The notes under the pieces were generated by a model. The model did not search any database and was not told the origin of the DNA. It worked only from the letters and a program-made list of their open reading frames with translations. Positions 11,801 to 29,100 of a stretch of DNA of 64,000 nt are shown one piece after another. Every line of letters begins with the position of its first letter. The stretch's first letter is position 1. This DNA comes from Imbricaverruca yamaguchii. Its lineage: Eukaryota; Arthropoda; Thecostraca; Neoverrucidae. The stretch spans positions 315,001 through 379,000 of the forward strand of contig JAOTOL010001270.1 of NCBI GenBank assembly GCA_034440575.1, in the 5' to 3' direction. The position numbers and the translations under genes were made by a program.

Positions 11801-14081
11801 CTTGACCTAGCTTAACCTACATATCCTAAATCTTATCTAATCGACTAATTATACGAGCTCTGCGCGTACGAACACTTGTGTATATGACTAGGTTTCCTAT
11901 AGGAACATTTGCACATGTGAATATTTGCGGCATGGACGTTAACGTTAATTAATAGGTGTCCATATCAACTTTTTCGTACGAACGTGTTTTCGTGCAAACG
12001 TCTATCGTACGGACATTGGAATTGCAATAATATCCGCATCTGAAACACTCCGAGGTGTCAAGCTCGAAGTTTGAGCTAAAATGTGACATGCTCCAGTGAA
12101 GTGTGGATGTTTGATTCCGAATTCCGATGTGTTGACTGCGCAGATTTGTATGGGGAAGTTATTATGCGAGGATTTTATTTGCTTGTTTTTCGGCGTTAGG
12201 ACACAACGACCTCGTTGCCATCTTGCAGGCATATCTTCTTAAATGAGCTTGTAAACGTCGCAATAAATACCTACATTTTTCTAACATTGAGTCCTTCCTG
12301 GATCTAGAAGATCAATTTAGCTTTTAATATATCCACAACAATAGTTGACCAGGAAATGCAGGCATATCTAAACTACGTACGTAATACTAACTACAGCAGT
12401 GATCTCCAAAAAGATATGGCCCACTTTGGCGTTTCACATGAGAAATTAGGACGAGCGGACAAACGGTTCAACTTTCTTACACACTGCCGACGAAAAGACC
12501 TCGTCCCCAAGTTTATTTTTTATGCCTGTAGCAATATGAATTTTCGACCTGTTCGCCGATCGCAACGAATGCATTGTTTGACAATGGCCTATGGCCGAAA
12601 CGTCGCAATAAATACTTACGTTTTTTGTAGCATTGAGTCGTTCCTGGATCTAGGTCAATTTAGCTTTTAATATATGCACATAAATGAGCTTGCATGGATT
12701 AGGTAAAATTTGTGCTACCACGATTTATGTCGGCACCCTATTCTACGTCTGGCCTAAGGTGAAATACTTACTGTTGACTTGCATGATGAACTCCAAACAG
12801 TGCAAAATAATTGACCATGTGACCTGGATAATTCACGTTAATGGAATCTATACTCTTAGGTTTTTCATTTTACTACATTGGGCGCATATACACACGACTG
12901 CTAAAATGTAAAATGCTGTGCTGTGAAAGGTTCGTTTTTTAATCCTTTTCCTTTTTTTTTTTTTTTTTTCTCAGTGGTGAAGTTTTGTCAGGGTGCATCT
13001 CATAGATAACAATATATACGTCAAACGAATTCAGGACGAGGTAGAATCGGAGAATATCACAAAATGTATGCAAAGCTTCTAAAATTTATGCTACCTTCTA
13101 GCGTTGCTGTTGTTTTTTGTTTGGCGTGGTTAGTGATCACATCGAATATGTTCGCAAGCCCGTATTTAGCGTAGTCGCATGCATACGCTGCCTCAGTCCG
13201 GGATGCGCAGGCCTTGGGAGATTCAAATATGTCTACAAGCCGTACCCATGATCCAAAGAAGATTATCACCCGGAGGCGTGTTTCAGTGATTGATGCTAGT
13301 CGAACACACATCTGTGTGTTTTGTATGCGCTCCGAGCAAGCACTTGCGAATGGCTGAGTCGCAAGTCGGCTACTTGATCGTGCAGCGAAATGTCTATGAT
13401 TTGCACTGTATCAGCCGTGGAACAACAGCGCAGTAGTGCGTCTACCTGCGGCAAATGTGTGCCTGGGGCCCACGTGGTCCCTTCTTTTGCGTTGATACCT
13501 GGGGACCAAAGGTTCCCGGTCCAATGTTTATTTATTTTATTTTATTTATTACAGCAAACACATTTATTCCTGTTCAGGTTCGCGCCAACAGCTGAATAAT
13601 CACCAAGTGGATAATTTTGGTCTCATGATATCATTAAGTGCACGGGCGATAGTAATTGTGGAATGGTTCAATTTTGCGAAAAGTAAGCCAGGGCGCAGCT
13701 TCTTAGAGGTGAAGTGTGCGCTGCTAACCGTTCGGTGGTGTCGCAGTGGCTGGAGTATGTGCGCGACCTTGCGTGCCTGCTGCCCCACCTCCTGTTGACC
13801 GTTCTGTGGTGTTGCAGTGGCTGGAGTATGTGCGCGACCTGCCGTGTCTGCTGCGCCACCTGTGGCTGGAGTTCTTCAGCGAAGGCGGCCTGTTCCTCAT
13901 GTTCCGCATCCGCGTCGTGGTCTGCTTCGTGGCGGCGGTGCTGTACCTGCTGTCGCCGCTCGACGTGCTGCCCGAGGCGTTCTTCGGCCTGCTGGGCCTG
14001 TTCGACGACGCGTTCATCGTGGTGCTGATGATGATCTACGTGAGCGTGATCTATCGGCGCTACGTGGCGACGCGCGACTGA
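8596..14081 (+). CDS. RNF170: RNF170-like RING E3 ubiquitin ligase, three exons
   Basis: Exons 8596-8808, 10651-10782 and 13818-14081 join in phase 0 at AG|GTGGGT / GCAG and GCG|GTGAGA / TTGCAG to give 202 residues. Exon 1 has a complete C3HC4 RING: CPIC, then NCGHLYCSDC, then CPLC. The ETNCGH spacing is that of RNF170. Exon 2 contains SRYNRRFSGQPR, a hallmark of the family. Exon 3 is the DUF1232 region, with SPLDVLPE between two hydrophobic segments and a TGA at 14079. In vertebrates RNF170 sits in the endoplasmic reticulum membrane and ubiquitinates activated inositol trisphosphate receptors; the same role here is inferred. The usual N-terminal membrane segment is not visible. An in-frame TGA lies 12 bases before the ATG, so the true start may be in an unseen upstream exon spliced close to this ATG. 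Confidence 0.92.
8809..10530. other. RNF170 intron 1, mostly AT-rich
   Basis: No further exon or recognisable mobile element was found between the RING exon and the exon-start duplications before exon 2. The base composition turns GC-rich from about 10450. Confidence 0.5.
10520..10680 (+). repeat. Degenerate tandem copies of the RNF170 exon 2 start
   Basis: The first bases of exon 2 (GTGACGCTGCTGTTCGCATG, 10651-10670) resemble the 31 bases just before it, which read GTGAACGTGCTGTTGGCCTG and contain the working acceptor. A third, more diverged copy at about 10522-10554 also ends in TTGCAGGT. The acceptor therefore lies inside a copy of the exon's own beginning. Confidence 0.6.
10651..10782 (+). 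CDS. RNF170: RNF170 exon 2
   Basis: The 44 codons begin VTLLFACF right after GCGGCAG and end SGQPRA before GTGAGA. Phase 0 on both sides fits exons 1 and 3. The high GC at third positions contrasts with exon 1. Confidence 0.92.
11146..11312 (-). mobile_element. SINE-B copy with tRNA-like head and target-site duplication
   Basis: On the minus strand the head reads CTAGCCTAGGGGTAAG (A box) and GGTTGTGGGTTCGAGTCTCAC (B box). It is followed by a body with GGCGTGAGAGATTGGCGACG and a tail with GTCGTAAAACCAATAACC. The flanks TCCCTTGATTTGT (about 11140) and TCCCTTGATCTGT (about 11311) look like a 13-bp target duplication with one mismatch. Confidence 0.85.
11563..11770 (-). mobile_element. SINE-B copy with tRNA-Lys-like head
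   Basis: The minus strand reads GTAGCTCATTTGGTAGAGCG and GGACTCTTGATC, close to a lysine tRNA with CTT in the anticodon position, but its B box is eroded. The same body as the neighbouring SINE follows. CTCGCACACGATGGTG and CTCGCATACGATGGTG flank it as a target-site duplication. It is a SINE rather than a tRNA gene because the acceptor stem does not pair and the tail is present. Confidence 0.82.
12249..12680 (+). repeat. Pair of ~85-bp direct repeats in RNF170 intron 2
   Basis: ACGTCGCAATAAATACCTAC through CAATTTAGCTTTTAATATAT at about 12254-12331 recurs with small changes at about 12600-12675. The 260 bases between them hold no recognised gene. The pair could be ends of a small element or a plain duplication. 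Confidence 0.7.
12794..12846 (-). repeat. Short fragment of dispersed repeat C
   Basis: Its reverse complement carries CACATGGTCAATTATTTTGC preceded by an ATTCCATTAACGTGAAT block, matching the end of the longer copies at 26.12 kb and 60.82 kb. Confidence 0.6.
13728..13868 (+). repeat. 71-bp tandem duplication of the RNF170 exon 3 acceptor and exon start
   Basis: The block holding the pyrimidine-poor acceptor and TGGCTGGAGTATGTGCGCGA occurs at 13747 and again at 13818, 71 bases apart. The second copy continues into the conserved DUF1232 frame. Use of the upstream acceptor would add 71 bases and break the frame. Confidence 0.9.
13818..14081 (+). CDS. RNF170: RNF170 exon 3 (DUF1232, two membrane segments)
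   Basis: The 87 codons before TGA start WLEYVRDLP and include LRHLWLEFFSEGG, MFRIRVVVCFVAAV, SPLDVLPEAFFGLLG and FIVVLMMIYVSVIYR. This is the most conserved part of the family and fixes the identification. Confidence 0.95.
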   Translation, partial: WLEYVRDLPCLLRHLWLEFFSEGGLFLMFRIRVVVCFVAAVLYLLSPLDVLPEAFFGLLGLFDDAFIVVLMMIYVSVIYRRYVATRD

Positions 14082-21615
<7,534 letters not shown>

Positions 21616-21682
21616 ATGGCTCTCCTGCCGCCTGGGAGCCGTGCGTGAGGAGGGTCCGATTGCGTCGACTCGTGAACTGTGG

Positions 21683-21916
21683 CTGGTGCGTGACGCGGCT
21701 GGACGGCTGTGGTCGACACCCAGGACCGGCTGGTGCATGACGACGCGGCTGGACGGCTATGGTCGACACCCAGGACCGGCTGGTGCATGACGACGCGGCT
21801 GGACGGCTATGGTCGACACCCAGGACCGGCTGGTGCGTGACGACGCGGCTGGACGGCTATGGTCGACACCCAGGACCGGCTGGTGCAAGACGACGCGAGT
21901 GGACGGCTGTGGTCGG
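21683..21916 (+). repeat. 50-bp tandem array after RPB7 stop, about 4.5 copies
   Basis: The unit contains GGTCGACACCCAGGACCGGC and TGACGACGCGGCTGGACGGC. Copies differ at few positions. It probably lies in the 3' untranslated region or just beyond. Confidence 0.9.
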
Positions 21917-21954
21917 CCGCGGACCTGCGGCGGTCGCCGAGCGCGCGGTGGTCA

Positions 21955-22960
21955 GTCCCCTGGACTGCCCTCAGCTGGGGGTGTCGGTGTGCGCGGTGGC
22001 CGGTCTCCTGGACCGCCCTCAGCTGGGGGTGTCGGTGTGCGCGGTGGCCGGTCTCCTGGACCGCCCTCAGCTGGGGGTGTCAGTGTGCGCGGTGGCCGGT
22101 CTCCTGGACCGCCCTCAGCTGGGGGTGTCGGTGTGCGCGGTGGCCGGTCTCCTGGACCGCCCTCAGCTGGGGGTGTGGTATGCGCGTTGACCGGTCTCCT
22201 GGACCGCCCTCAGCTGGGTGTGTCAGCGTGCGCGGTGGCCGGTCCCCTGGACCGCCCTCAGCTGGGGACGTCAGTGTGCGCGGTGGCCGGTCTCCTGGAC
22301 CGCCCTCAGCTGGGGGTGTCGGTGTGCGCGGTGGCCGGTCTCCTGGACCGCCCTCAGCTGGGGGTGTCAGCGTGCGCGGTGGCCGGTCTCCTGGACCGCC
22401 TTCAGCTGGGGGTGTCGGTGTGCGCGGTGGCCAGTCTCCTGGGCCGCCCTCAGTTGGGTGTGTCAGCGTGCGCGGTGGCCGGTCCCTGGACCGCCCTCAC
22501 TGGGGCGTCGGTGTGCGCGGTGGCCGGTCTCCTGGACCGCCCTCAGCTGGGGGTGTCAGCGTGCGCGGTGGCCGGTCTCCTGGACCGCCCTCAGCTGGGG
22601 GTGTCGGTGTGCGCGGTGGCCGGTCTCCTGGACCGCCCTCAGCTGGGGGTGTCAGCGTGCGCGGTGGCCGGTCTCCTGGACCGCCCTCAGCTGGGGGTGT
22701 CAGCGTGCGCGGTGGCCGATCTCCTGGACCGCCTTCAGCTGGGGGTGTCGGTGTGCGCGGTGGCCGGTCTCTGGACCGCCCTCAGTGGGGGCGCAGTGTG
22801 CGCGGTGGCCGATCTCCTGGACCGCCCTCAGCTGGGGGCGTCAGTGTGCGCGGTGGCCGATCTCCTGGACCGCCCTCAGCTGGGGGTGTCGGTGTGCGCG
22901 GTGGCCGGTCTCCTGGACCGCCCTCAGCTGGGGGTGTCAGCGTGCGCGGCTGTGTCGCCG
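21955..22960 (+). repeat. 48-bp minisatellite, about 21 copies
   Basis: The unit contains CTGGACCGCCCTCAGCTGGG and GTGCGCGGTGGCCGGTCTC. Because 48 is a multiple of three the array is open in several frames (16-residue repeat). That openness is a by-product of the unit, not evidence for a gene. Confidence 0.95.
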
Positions 22961-25760
22961 GCTGCCGCTCGGACCGCCGTCCTCGGCGAGCGACTCGTGT
23001 GTAGGCGTGTGTGTGTTCGGCTCCAGCTCGTGAGGTGTGCGGCAGCATTGGCAGCAGATCTCCGCCCGTGTGGTTGGATGCCTGGAGTTGGCTCCGAATG
23101 CGGGGCCTCGGTGTGGTGTGTGCTGCTTCCCGTGAGCGTGTGCGGTGTTGCCGATCGTGTGAGGCGCCAAACGCTGAGCGTGGTCCGTCGTCCAGCCGTC
23201 TCCGTGTGCGACATCGCCGCTCGTGTCAGGCTCCGCGCGGGTTCGCTCGACGTCAAACCGACATCGTACCTCACATTCTCTCCGCTGGCCACGAAGGTGG
23301 CTTCCATATTGTGTGTGGATGGCAATGCTGTTGGCCAGGGCCGGATCCGGGGATTTTGATGAGGACGCACTGGTCCTGAGGTTGGTCACTGTTTGAGCAA
23401 ATTTAAAGGAGGCCGGGGAATACTCGAGCATCCCCGGAGGGACGTTTTCGACTGACAAAAAATACAGGGATGATGTGTAATAGAACTTCCTGGAGGGGCG
23501 CTGCTTTTGCACGGAGAAGCACATGCCCCTGTGCCCCCTCGGACTCACCCCTGTTGCCTGTTGCCATTTTTGCCATTGTTATTTTATCTTGTCTGATCCA
23601 ATTCCCACCATCATCAGATAGTGTGTCGCTACGAATAAAATAGAAGGAAGAAATGTGCGAGGTGTTTTTCTACGATATTCTTCGTTTAAAAAAACATTCG
23701 GCGATACGGCATTACTGCTGTGAGCTGCAGCCTTCAAAAGACTTCTGTGCTAGCAGTTTCTTTTTCGAGACAGACCGCGCGAGAGAACCGTGGTCAACGT
23801 AGTCTTTCGGATTCGTCGCGGAGAGTGAAGTCGCGGTCGACCGACAGGTGTCTTGTCAAGGGTTGGTGCACTGTTTTGTGCCTGTAGCTGGGGAGCACTA
23901 TAGTGCCGAGGCAAAGATTCGAAAGGACAGAATTGCTTGCACATTTTTGATTTCGAGCCACACACACCGTCTTGTCCTCGCTCGACCAGCTTCCGGCGCT
24001 GATACCTTATATTGGTGGGGAAGGTAGGGGCTCTGCGTCCTCAAATTGGTTCGGAGAAAATCGATTTTCGCTTGAAGCTGCTGGTGGTGGTGAGGAAGAA
24101 TTATCTAATTATTGCTATGCTGCCTTTCATTTGTTATTCACGAGGAATTGATTGTATGCATTGTGTTGCGACATTTTCGCATGGATGTATATTTCTATGA
24201 TTTTGTGGGTTCTGGCCCCATCATAATGGCTAGAATTTCTACATGTCCTGACGATGCACCACCTTTCAATGGTGGTAGTGATGGTGAGTGCGTGCCCAAA
24301 TGATGCAGTGGACTACTCCAATGGTGAGAGGCTAGACTAGAAGTGTCCCACTCATCTTTCCATCCCTGCGGTTCCGTTCCAATGTCAATCCCATCTCAAC
24401 ATCCTTGTCCTTCACCTGGCCCTGAAACACCAATTATCCTTGCTATGAGTAGGTAGGATAACTTCTCTGGTCTTGCCCGCCCGCTCAGTTTTATAGAGGT
24501 AGTTCGCGCCCCTTCTGCCCGTCCCCCGTGACTGACTGAGGTTGAAGTCCCCCGTCACACGGTGCTAATTGTGACGGAAGAGCAAGACACATCTCTGGTC
24601 CTCATATCCTGGAGGGGCGGGCGGGGGGGGGGGGGGGTCCGTATGGCCACATGCGGGTCAAGTTGTCTAATTATCTTGGTCTCACTCAAGATACCTTTAC
24701 TTTGAAGGTGCGCCACAGTTCGCCTTCAAGCTTAAAAAAGCCACAACCTTTTTCCTCTTATATGGTAGGTTTTGGTAGCATCAGGCACGTTTCAATTTCG
24801 CTGCGTACAAGACATTGAATGCGCAGACATGAACTTGATGCAATGCGTTTCATTCAAGCAAAGGGCCTTGATTCAAGCATTTGAGTGAGGAATGCTAATG
24901 CCGCCCAGCTGGGCCCAGGGATTGGAGTAGTACAGCAATTGCGTATCTAAAGTTGGTTATTACATATCTCCTCGCCGAAAAATATTGGGCTTAACGGTCG
25001 TATTCCCCCGCGTAAGTGGTGCAGATTTCTTACGGCAAAGTGGGAGATAATTGACTGTGGTTACTACCTTATATTCATTTGTATGTCCAATCAACGAATT
25101 CACATTTCCAAAAGTTTTGGCATATTGACCTCTGCATTAAAGTGCAAACCCATATATAAATTGTGTCAATATCTGAAGAAAATGTTTTTGCAATGCTAGT
25201 GTTCAGCTTTGCCCTAGAATATGTAAGTCATTGCAATCAGAGTTAGCCTTCTATATTGCACATGGAATTGGTAAGAAACTTCATGAGGCTGGTGTGGCCT
25301 ATACCATTCAAATGCCACTAGAATTTGGCATTAAGCTTTCAGCCATTAACTTGCAAGAATAGCATATAATAGCATTTGCCACACTATCTTTGAGTGTGCA
25401 TTTCAGTTCCCAATCATCCAGACTGCAATGCATGGTACATTCAATGTGATCTTGTCTGTCTGGGGCAGGCTGTGCCTGAGGAACAGATTGAGGCACAATA
25501 ATTTTGTGACAAATGATGCTGGTGATTAACATGTTGGATCAGCAACTTAAAAAAGAGTAGCAATGGCCATTGAAAATGGCAGATGTGTGCCTTTTCAGGT
25601 TTTTAATGACAGTTTTGAGAAAGTGTAAGATAGAATAGCCAGACTGTCCACAAGAACACTTCAGGAGTCAGGAGACCAACCATGTGAATGTTCATATAAA
25701 TTTGCTGGGACACACTTACCAAAAACCAAAGTCTCTGTGGCCCACCATGAGGCAGCCAGC
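22961..25760. other. Intergenic DNA, GC-rich then AT-rich
   Basis: 22961-23400 is GC-rich without a recognisable exon. A possible AATAAA polyadenylation signal lies near 23634. A pure G run is at about 24622-24637. From 24.7 kb the DNA is AT-rich. No gene was recognised. Confidence 0.4.
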
Positions 25761-26801
25761 CAATTTATGACTGTCATTAAGGGCTGCATCATTTATCATG
25801 ATCATTTTTCCTCTCTTATGCTATGCTATTGGTGCCATGCTATCAAAACACAATTTACTTGGAAAGTATGTCATTGTATGAACTGCATGCAATAGGTACA
25901 GTTTTACACTATTGTTTCAAGTATTGTGGCAAAGCTATATATTTGTCATTGCAAAATGCCTTGACTACCAAATTTGCTGATCAGGGATTTATAACTGGAA
26001 TTATATCATGGCTAGCTGATGTCACCAATGTTTGTTGTCAACTAGGTACTTATTTAGTGCGCCCAGTGTGCACCTTAGCTGTTTACATTCCAGTCAGCGA
26101 AATTAAACCCTGACTCAGTGTCATAAAATTGCTTCACCATTAACTGTGTGGATGAAGAAAGAAGTTGCTTGGGAATAGTGAAAGATTGGAAGAAAATAAA
26201 GGATTGCCACCTAAGGATTAAAAAAGCAGAATGCCTTTCACTTCAGTCACATGCATTTTACATTATTTAGGAGTCATGTGTATAATGACTCCCCACACAT
26301 GTGGCAAAATGGTAAAAACCTAAGAAGGATGAAATAGCACAATTCCATTAACTGTGAATTTCCAGGCCACATGGTCAATTATTTTACACTGCCCTGACTC
26401 CTGTGTCCCTGCACCAGTGGCAGACACTGATACAGCCCGTCCGGCAGGCGGAATTTATGACTGTCATTAAGGGCTGCATCATTTATCATGATCATTTTTC
26501 CTCTCTTATGCTATGCTATTGGTGCCATGCTATCAAAACACAATTTACATGGAAAATATGTCAATGTATGAACTGCATGCAATAGGTACAGTTTTACACC
26601 ATTGTTTTAAGTATTGTGGCAAAGCTATATATTTGTCATTGCAAAATGCCTTGAGTACCAAATTTGCTGATCAGGGATTTATAACTGGAATTATATCATG
26701 GCTAGCTGATGTCACCAATGTTTGTTGTCAACTAGGTACTTATTTAATGCCAGTGTGCACCTTAGCTGTTTACATTCCAGTCAGCGAAATTAAACCCTGA
26801 C
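25761..26801 (+). repeat. Tandem segmental duplication, period about 689 bp
   Basis: The 350 bases from AATTTATGACTGTCATTAAG at about 25762 to GTCAGCGAAATTAAACCCTG near 26112 recur at about 26451-26801 with few differences. The block between them includes dispersed repeat C. The second copy is followed by shortened versions of the same block. Confidence 0.9.
26122..26396 (+). repeat. Dispersed repeat C, long copy
   Basis: From CACCATTAACTGTGTGGATG through CAATTATTTTACACT this segment matches 60822-61085 over about 270 bases at high identity. A decayed copy lies at 26925-27075 and a piece at 12794-12846. No coding capacity or promoter box was seen, so the class is unknown. Confidence 0.85.
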
Positions 26802-27224
26802 TCCTGTGTGCCCTGCACCAGTGGCTGGCACTGATACTTCCCCAATCTGACTAGTGTCACCACTACATGACTCCTGTGTGCCCTGCACCAGTGGCCGGCG
26901 CTGGCACTGCCCCGTTAGGTTAAAAGGCAGATGCCTTTCACTTCAGTCACATGATTTTACCGAGCCAGTGTATAATGACTCCCCACCATGTGGAAATGGT
27001 AAAACCTAAGAAGGCTGAAATAGCACTCTGTCCATTAGGCGAATTTCGGCCACTCAATTATTTTACACTGCCCTACTCCGGTGTCCCCGCACCAGTGCAG
27101 ACACTGACGCTCCTCTGTCCGGTAGGTGGCGCCACCATATGGTACCAGCCGCCAGTTCCATGACTCCTGTATGCCCTGCACGGCCAGCACTGACGCTGCC
27201 CCGTCCGGTAGGCGCCGCCGCTAG
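26795..27224 (+). repeat. Degenerate ~75-bp module repeated up to the crotonase start codon
   Basis: Modules with TGACTCCTGTGTGCCCTGCA, GGCACTGACNCTGCCCCGTC and CCGGTAGGCGCCGCC occur near 26396, 26797, 26869, 27070 and 27160. The last runs directly into the ATG at 27225. Confidence 0.65.
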
Positions 27225-28083
27225 ATGGCTGCACTGCGCGTGCCGGCCGGCCGCGCGCTGCCGCTGGCGGCTCGCGGCTGCAGCTCGTCGACGGCCGAGG
27301 CGCCGCTCGTCGTCACCGGCCGCGTCGGAGCGGTGACCACCATCGCGCTCAACGACCCGGCGCGCCGCAACTGCCTCAGCGGCGCCGCGGTGCGCCAGCT
27401 GACGGCGGCGCTGCTGCGCTTCGAGCGCGACGACAGCTCGCCGGCGGCCGTGCTACACGGCAAGGGCGGCAACTTCTGCTCGGGCCGCGACCTGCGCGAG
27501 CTGGCGGCCGGCGGCGACATGGCGCCGGCCGTGTGGCGCCGGCCGTGCGCCAAGCCGGTGGTGGCCGCCCTGGACGGCTACGCGGTGGGCGCCGGCCTGG
27601 CGCTGGCGCTCTGGTGCGACCTGCGCGTCGTCGAGGAGACGGCCGTGCTGGGCGCGTTCGGGCGCCGGTTCGGCGTGCCGCTGCTGGACGGCGGCGCGGC
27701 GCGACTGGCGCCGCTGGTCGGCCTGGCGCGCGCGCTCGACCTGCTGGTGACCGGCCGCGGCCTGAGCGGCGTCGAGGCGTTCGAGTGGGGGACTGGCCAG
27801 CCGGCTGGTGGCGTGCGGCACCGCCGTCGGCCAGGCGGTCAACCTGGCCGCCTCCGTCGCCAAGTTCCCGCCGGCGGCGGTGGCCGCCGACCGGCGCGCC
27901 ATCTACCACGCGACGTTCGAGGCGAGCTCGCTGGACGACGCGCTGCAGTTCGAGCTGGAGAACGGCCGCGACCTGCTGGCCGGCGCTCGCGACGGCGCGC
28001 GGAGGTTCGTGGACGACGGCGTGGGCCGGCACGGCAAGTTCAACATCCACCCGGAGAGACTGGAGAAGTGGAACCGACGGTAG
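27225..28083 (+). CDS. Crotonase/enoyl-CoA hydratase-family protein, mitochondrial, with one frameshift
   Basis: The frame from 27225 gives 189 residues and then slips; one extra base in the G run at 27786-27792 separates it from the second block (27793-28083). Together the blocks span about 285 residues, a normal length for the family. Residues 1-23 are Arg-rich and free of acids, like a mitochondrial targeting peptide. GKGGNFCSGRDL (79-90) and CAKPVVAALDGYAVGAG (108-124) form the crotonase oxyanion-hole regions. VPLLDGG follows at 151-157, and GRHGKFN lies near the C-terminus. The family acts on acyl-CoA thioesters. The position of the first catalytic glutamate of classical hydratases is Ala126, and no glutamate occupies the second, so simple hydration is doubtful and the substrate is unknown. 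No intron was seen. The slip may be a sequencing error or make it a pseudogene. Confidence 0.85.
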
Positions 28084-28334
28084 CGCTGGCGCGACGATTC
28101 GGCTGCCGGCAATCGTTGGCGTGCCAGCCAATCAGTGGCGTCGTCTCACTCCCGGCAGAGATGTGTCGCTGCTGCTGATGGGCCATCCACATTTCGGCCT
28201 GGCGCGGCGCCGAGCTTCGACCGATAGTTCTTGTCTTTGCAGTGTTGCTGATAATGACCTTGTGATATAAGTGTGAAAGGACGTCTGGTTTGTTGCTTGA
28301 TTTTAAGAAGTCTTCTCTCAGCTGAGAGGGACAC

Positions 28335-28625
28335 GAGATGATAAGTTGTTCGTGGAAATAGGCGAATAGCATCACTTGCCGAATGCTCGATCGACATTCT
28401 TTCCCACGAAGTGTTGTCATCCTGCTGCCAGATGCACCTTTGGGCAGTCTCCCAGTCCTTTGGGCAGTCAGGGCAGTGTTGCAGGGGCATAGCTTCAGAA
28501 GTACTATGTTTATAATCACACAGAAACAACCGAAATGAACCCTAGCAAGTACGCTATTGCTCCAGATTAACTGTACGGACACCGAACACGACCAACGATA
28601 TTACTTTCATGGCGAATTTCGGAAT
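28335..28625. repeat. Dispersed repeat D, copy 2
   Basis: AAGTTGTTCGTGGAAATAGG, CACTTGCCGAATGCTCGATC and CATGGCGAATTTCGGAATCG follow in the same order as in the copy at 8140. The sequence is more GC-rich here, possibly through local composition drift. Confidence 0.55.
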
Positions 28626-28771
28626 CGTACTGCATTCGTTATCACATCACGTACCTGATGGAAGTATTCGTTTTAATACTGGAGGGAAATGGTTGTGTTC
28701 GGTCGGACCACGAACTACCATCGAATGAAACTGAAGTCGCCAGTGAATATCAGCGCGTAGAACATATCCAC

Positions 28772-28985
28772 ACCCAGCTGCTGATGACGTGGTCACGCCT
28801 CACTCGGCTGCTGATGACGTGGTCACGCCTCACTCGGCTGCTGATGACGTGGTCACGCCTCACTCGGCTGCTGATGACGTGGTCACGCCTCACTCGGCTG
28901 CTGATGACGTGGTCACGCCTCACTCGGCTGCTGATGACGTGGTCACGCCTCACTCGGCTGCTGATGACGTGGTCTCACTCGGCAG
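28772..28985 (+). repeat. 30-bp tandem array, about 7 copies
   Basis: Near-perfect units contain CTGCTGATGACGTGGTCACG and CCTCACTCGG. The array is open in several frames only because the unit is a multiple of three. Confidence 0.95.
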
Positions 28986-28989
28986 CTGA

Positions 28990-29100
28990 GGCCATATGGC
29001 TTCGCGTGCCTTTCACCCTGGCAGGAAGTGCAGGGAATCGAACTCCATACCTCTGCCAGACACTAAGCTTAACCACTAAGCTACTGATGTCCCTGTGTGG
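28990..29100 (-). mobile_element. tRNA-derived SINE piece
   Basis: The minus strand reads AGTAGCTTAGTGGTTAAGCT (A box) and GGAGTTCGATTCCCTGC (B box), then CCAGGGTGAAAGGCACGCG. It lacks a full tRNA fold, so I call it a SINE head rather than a tRNA gene. Confidence 0.6.

Noticed and set aside
21809..23359. 516-codon plus-strand frame after RPB7
   Set aside because: It consists of 16-residue repeats from the 48-bp minisatellite and has no conserved domain.
27780..27800. Programmed frameshift in the crotonase gene
   Set aside because: No slippery-site logic beyond a G run; a sequencing error or a simple mutation is more likely.
27225..28083. Bacterial contamination
   Set aside because: A mitochondrial-type leader and repeats of the surrounding animal DNA run into the start codon, so the gene belongs to this genome; old transfer remains open.
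28990..29100. tRNA gene on the minus strand
   Set aside because: Only promoter-like boxes are kept; a full cloverleaf cannot be drawn.
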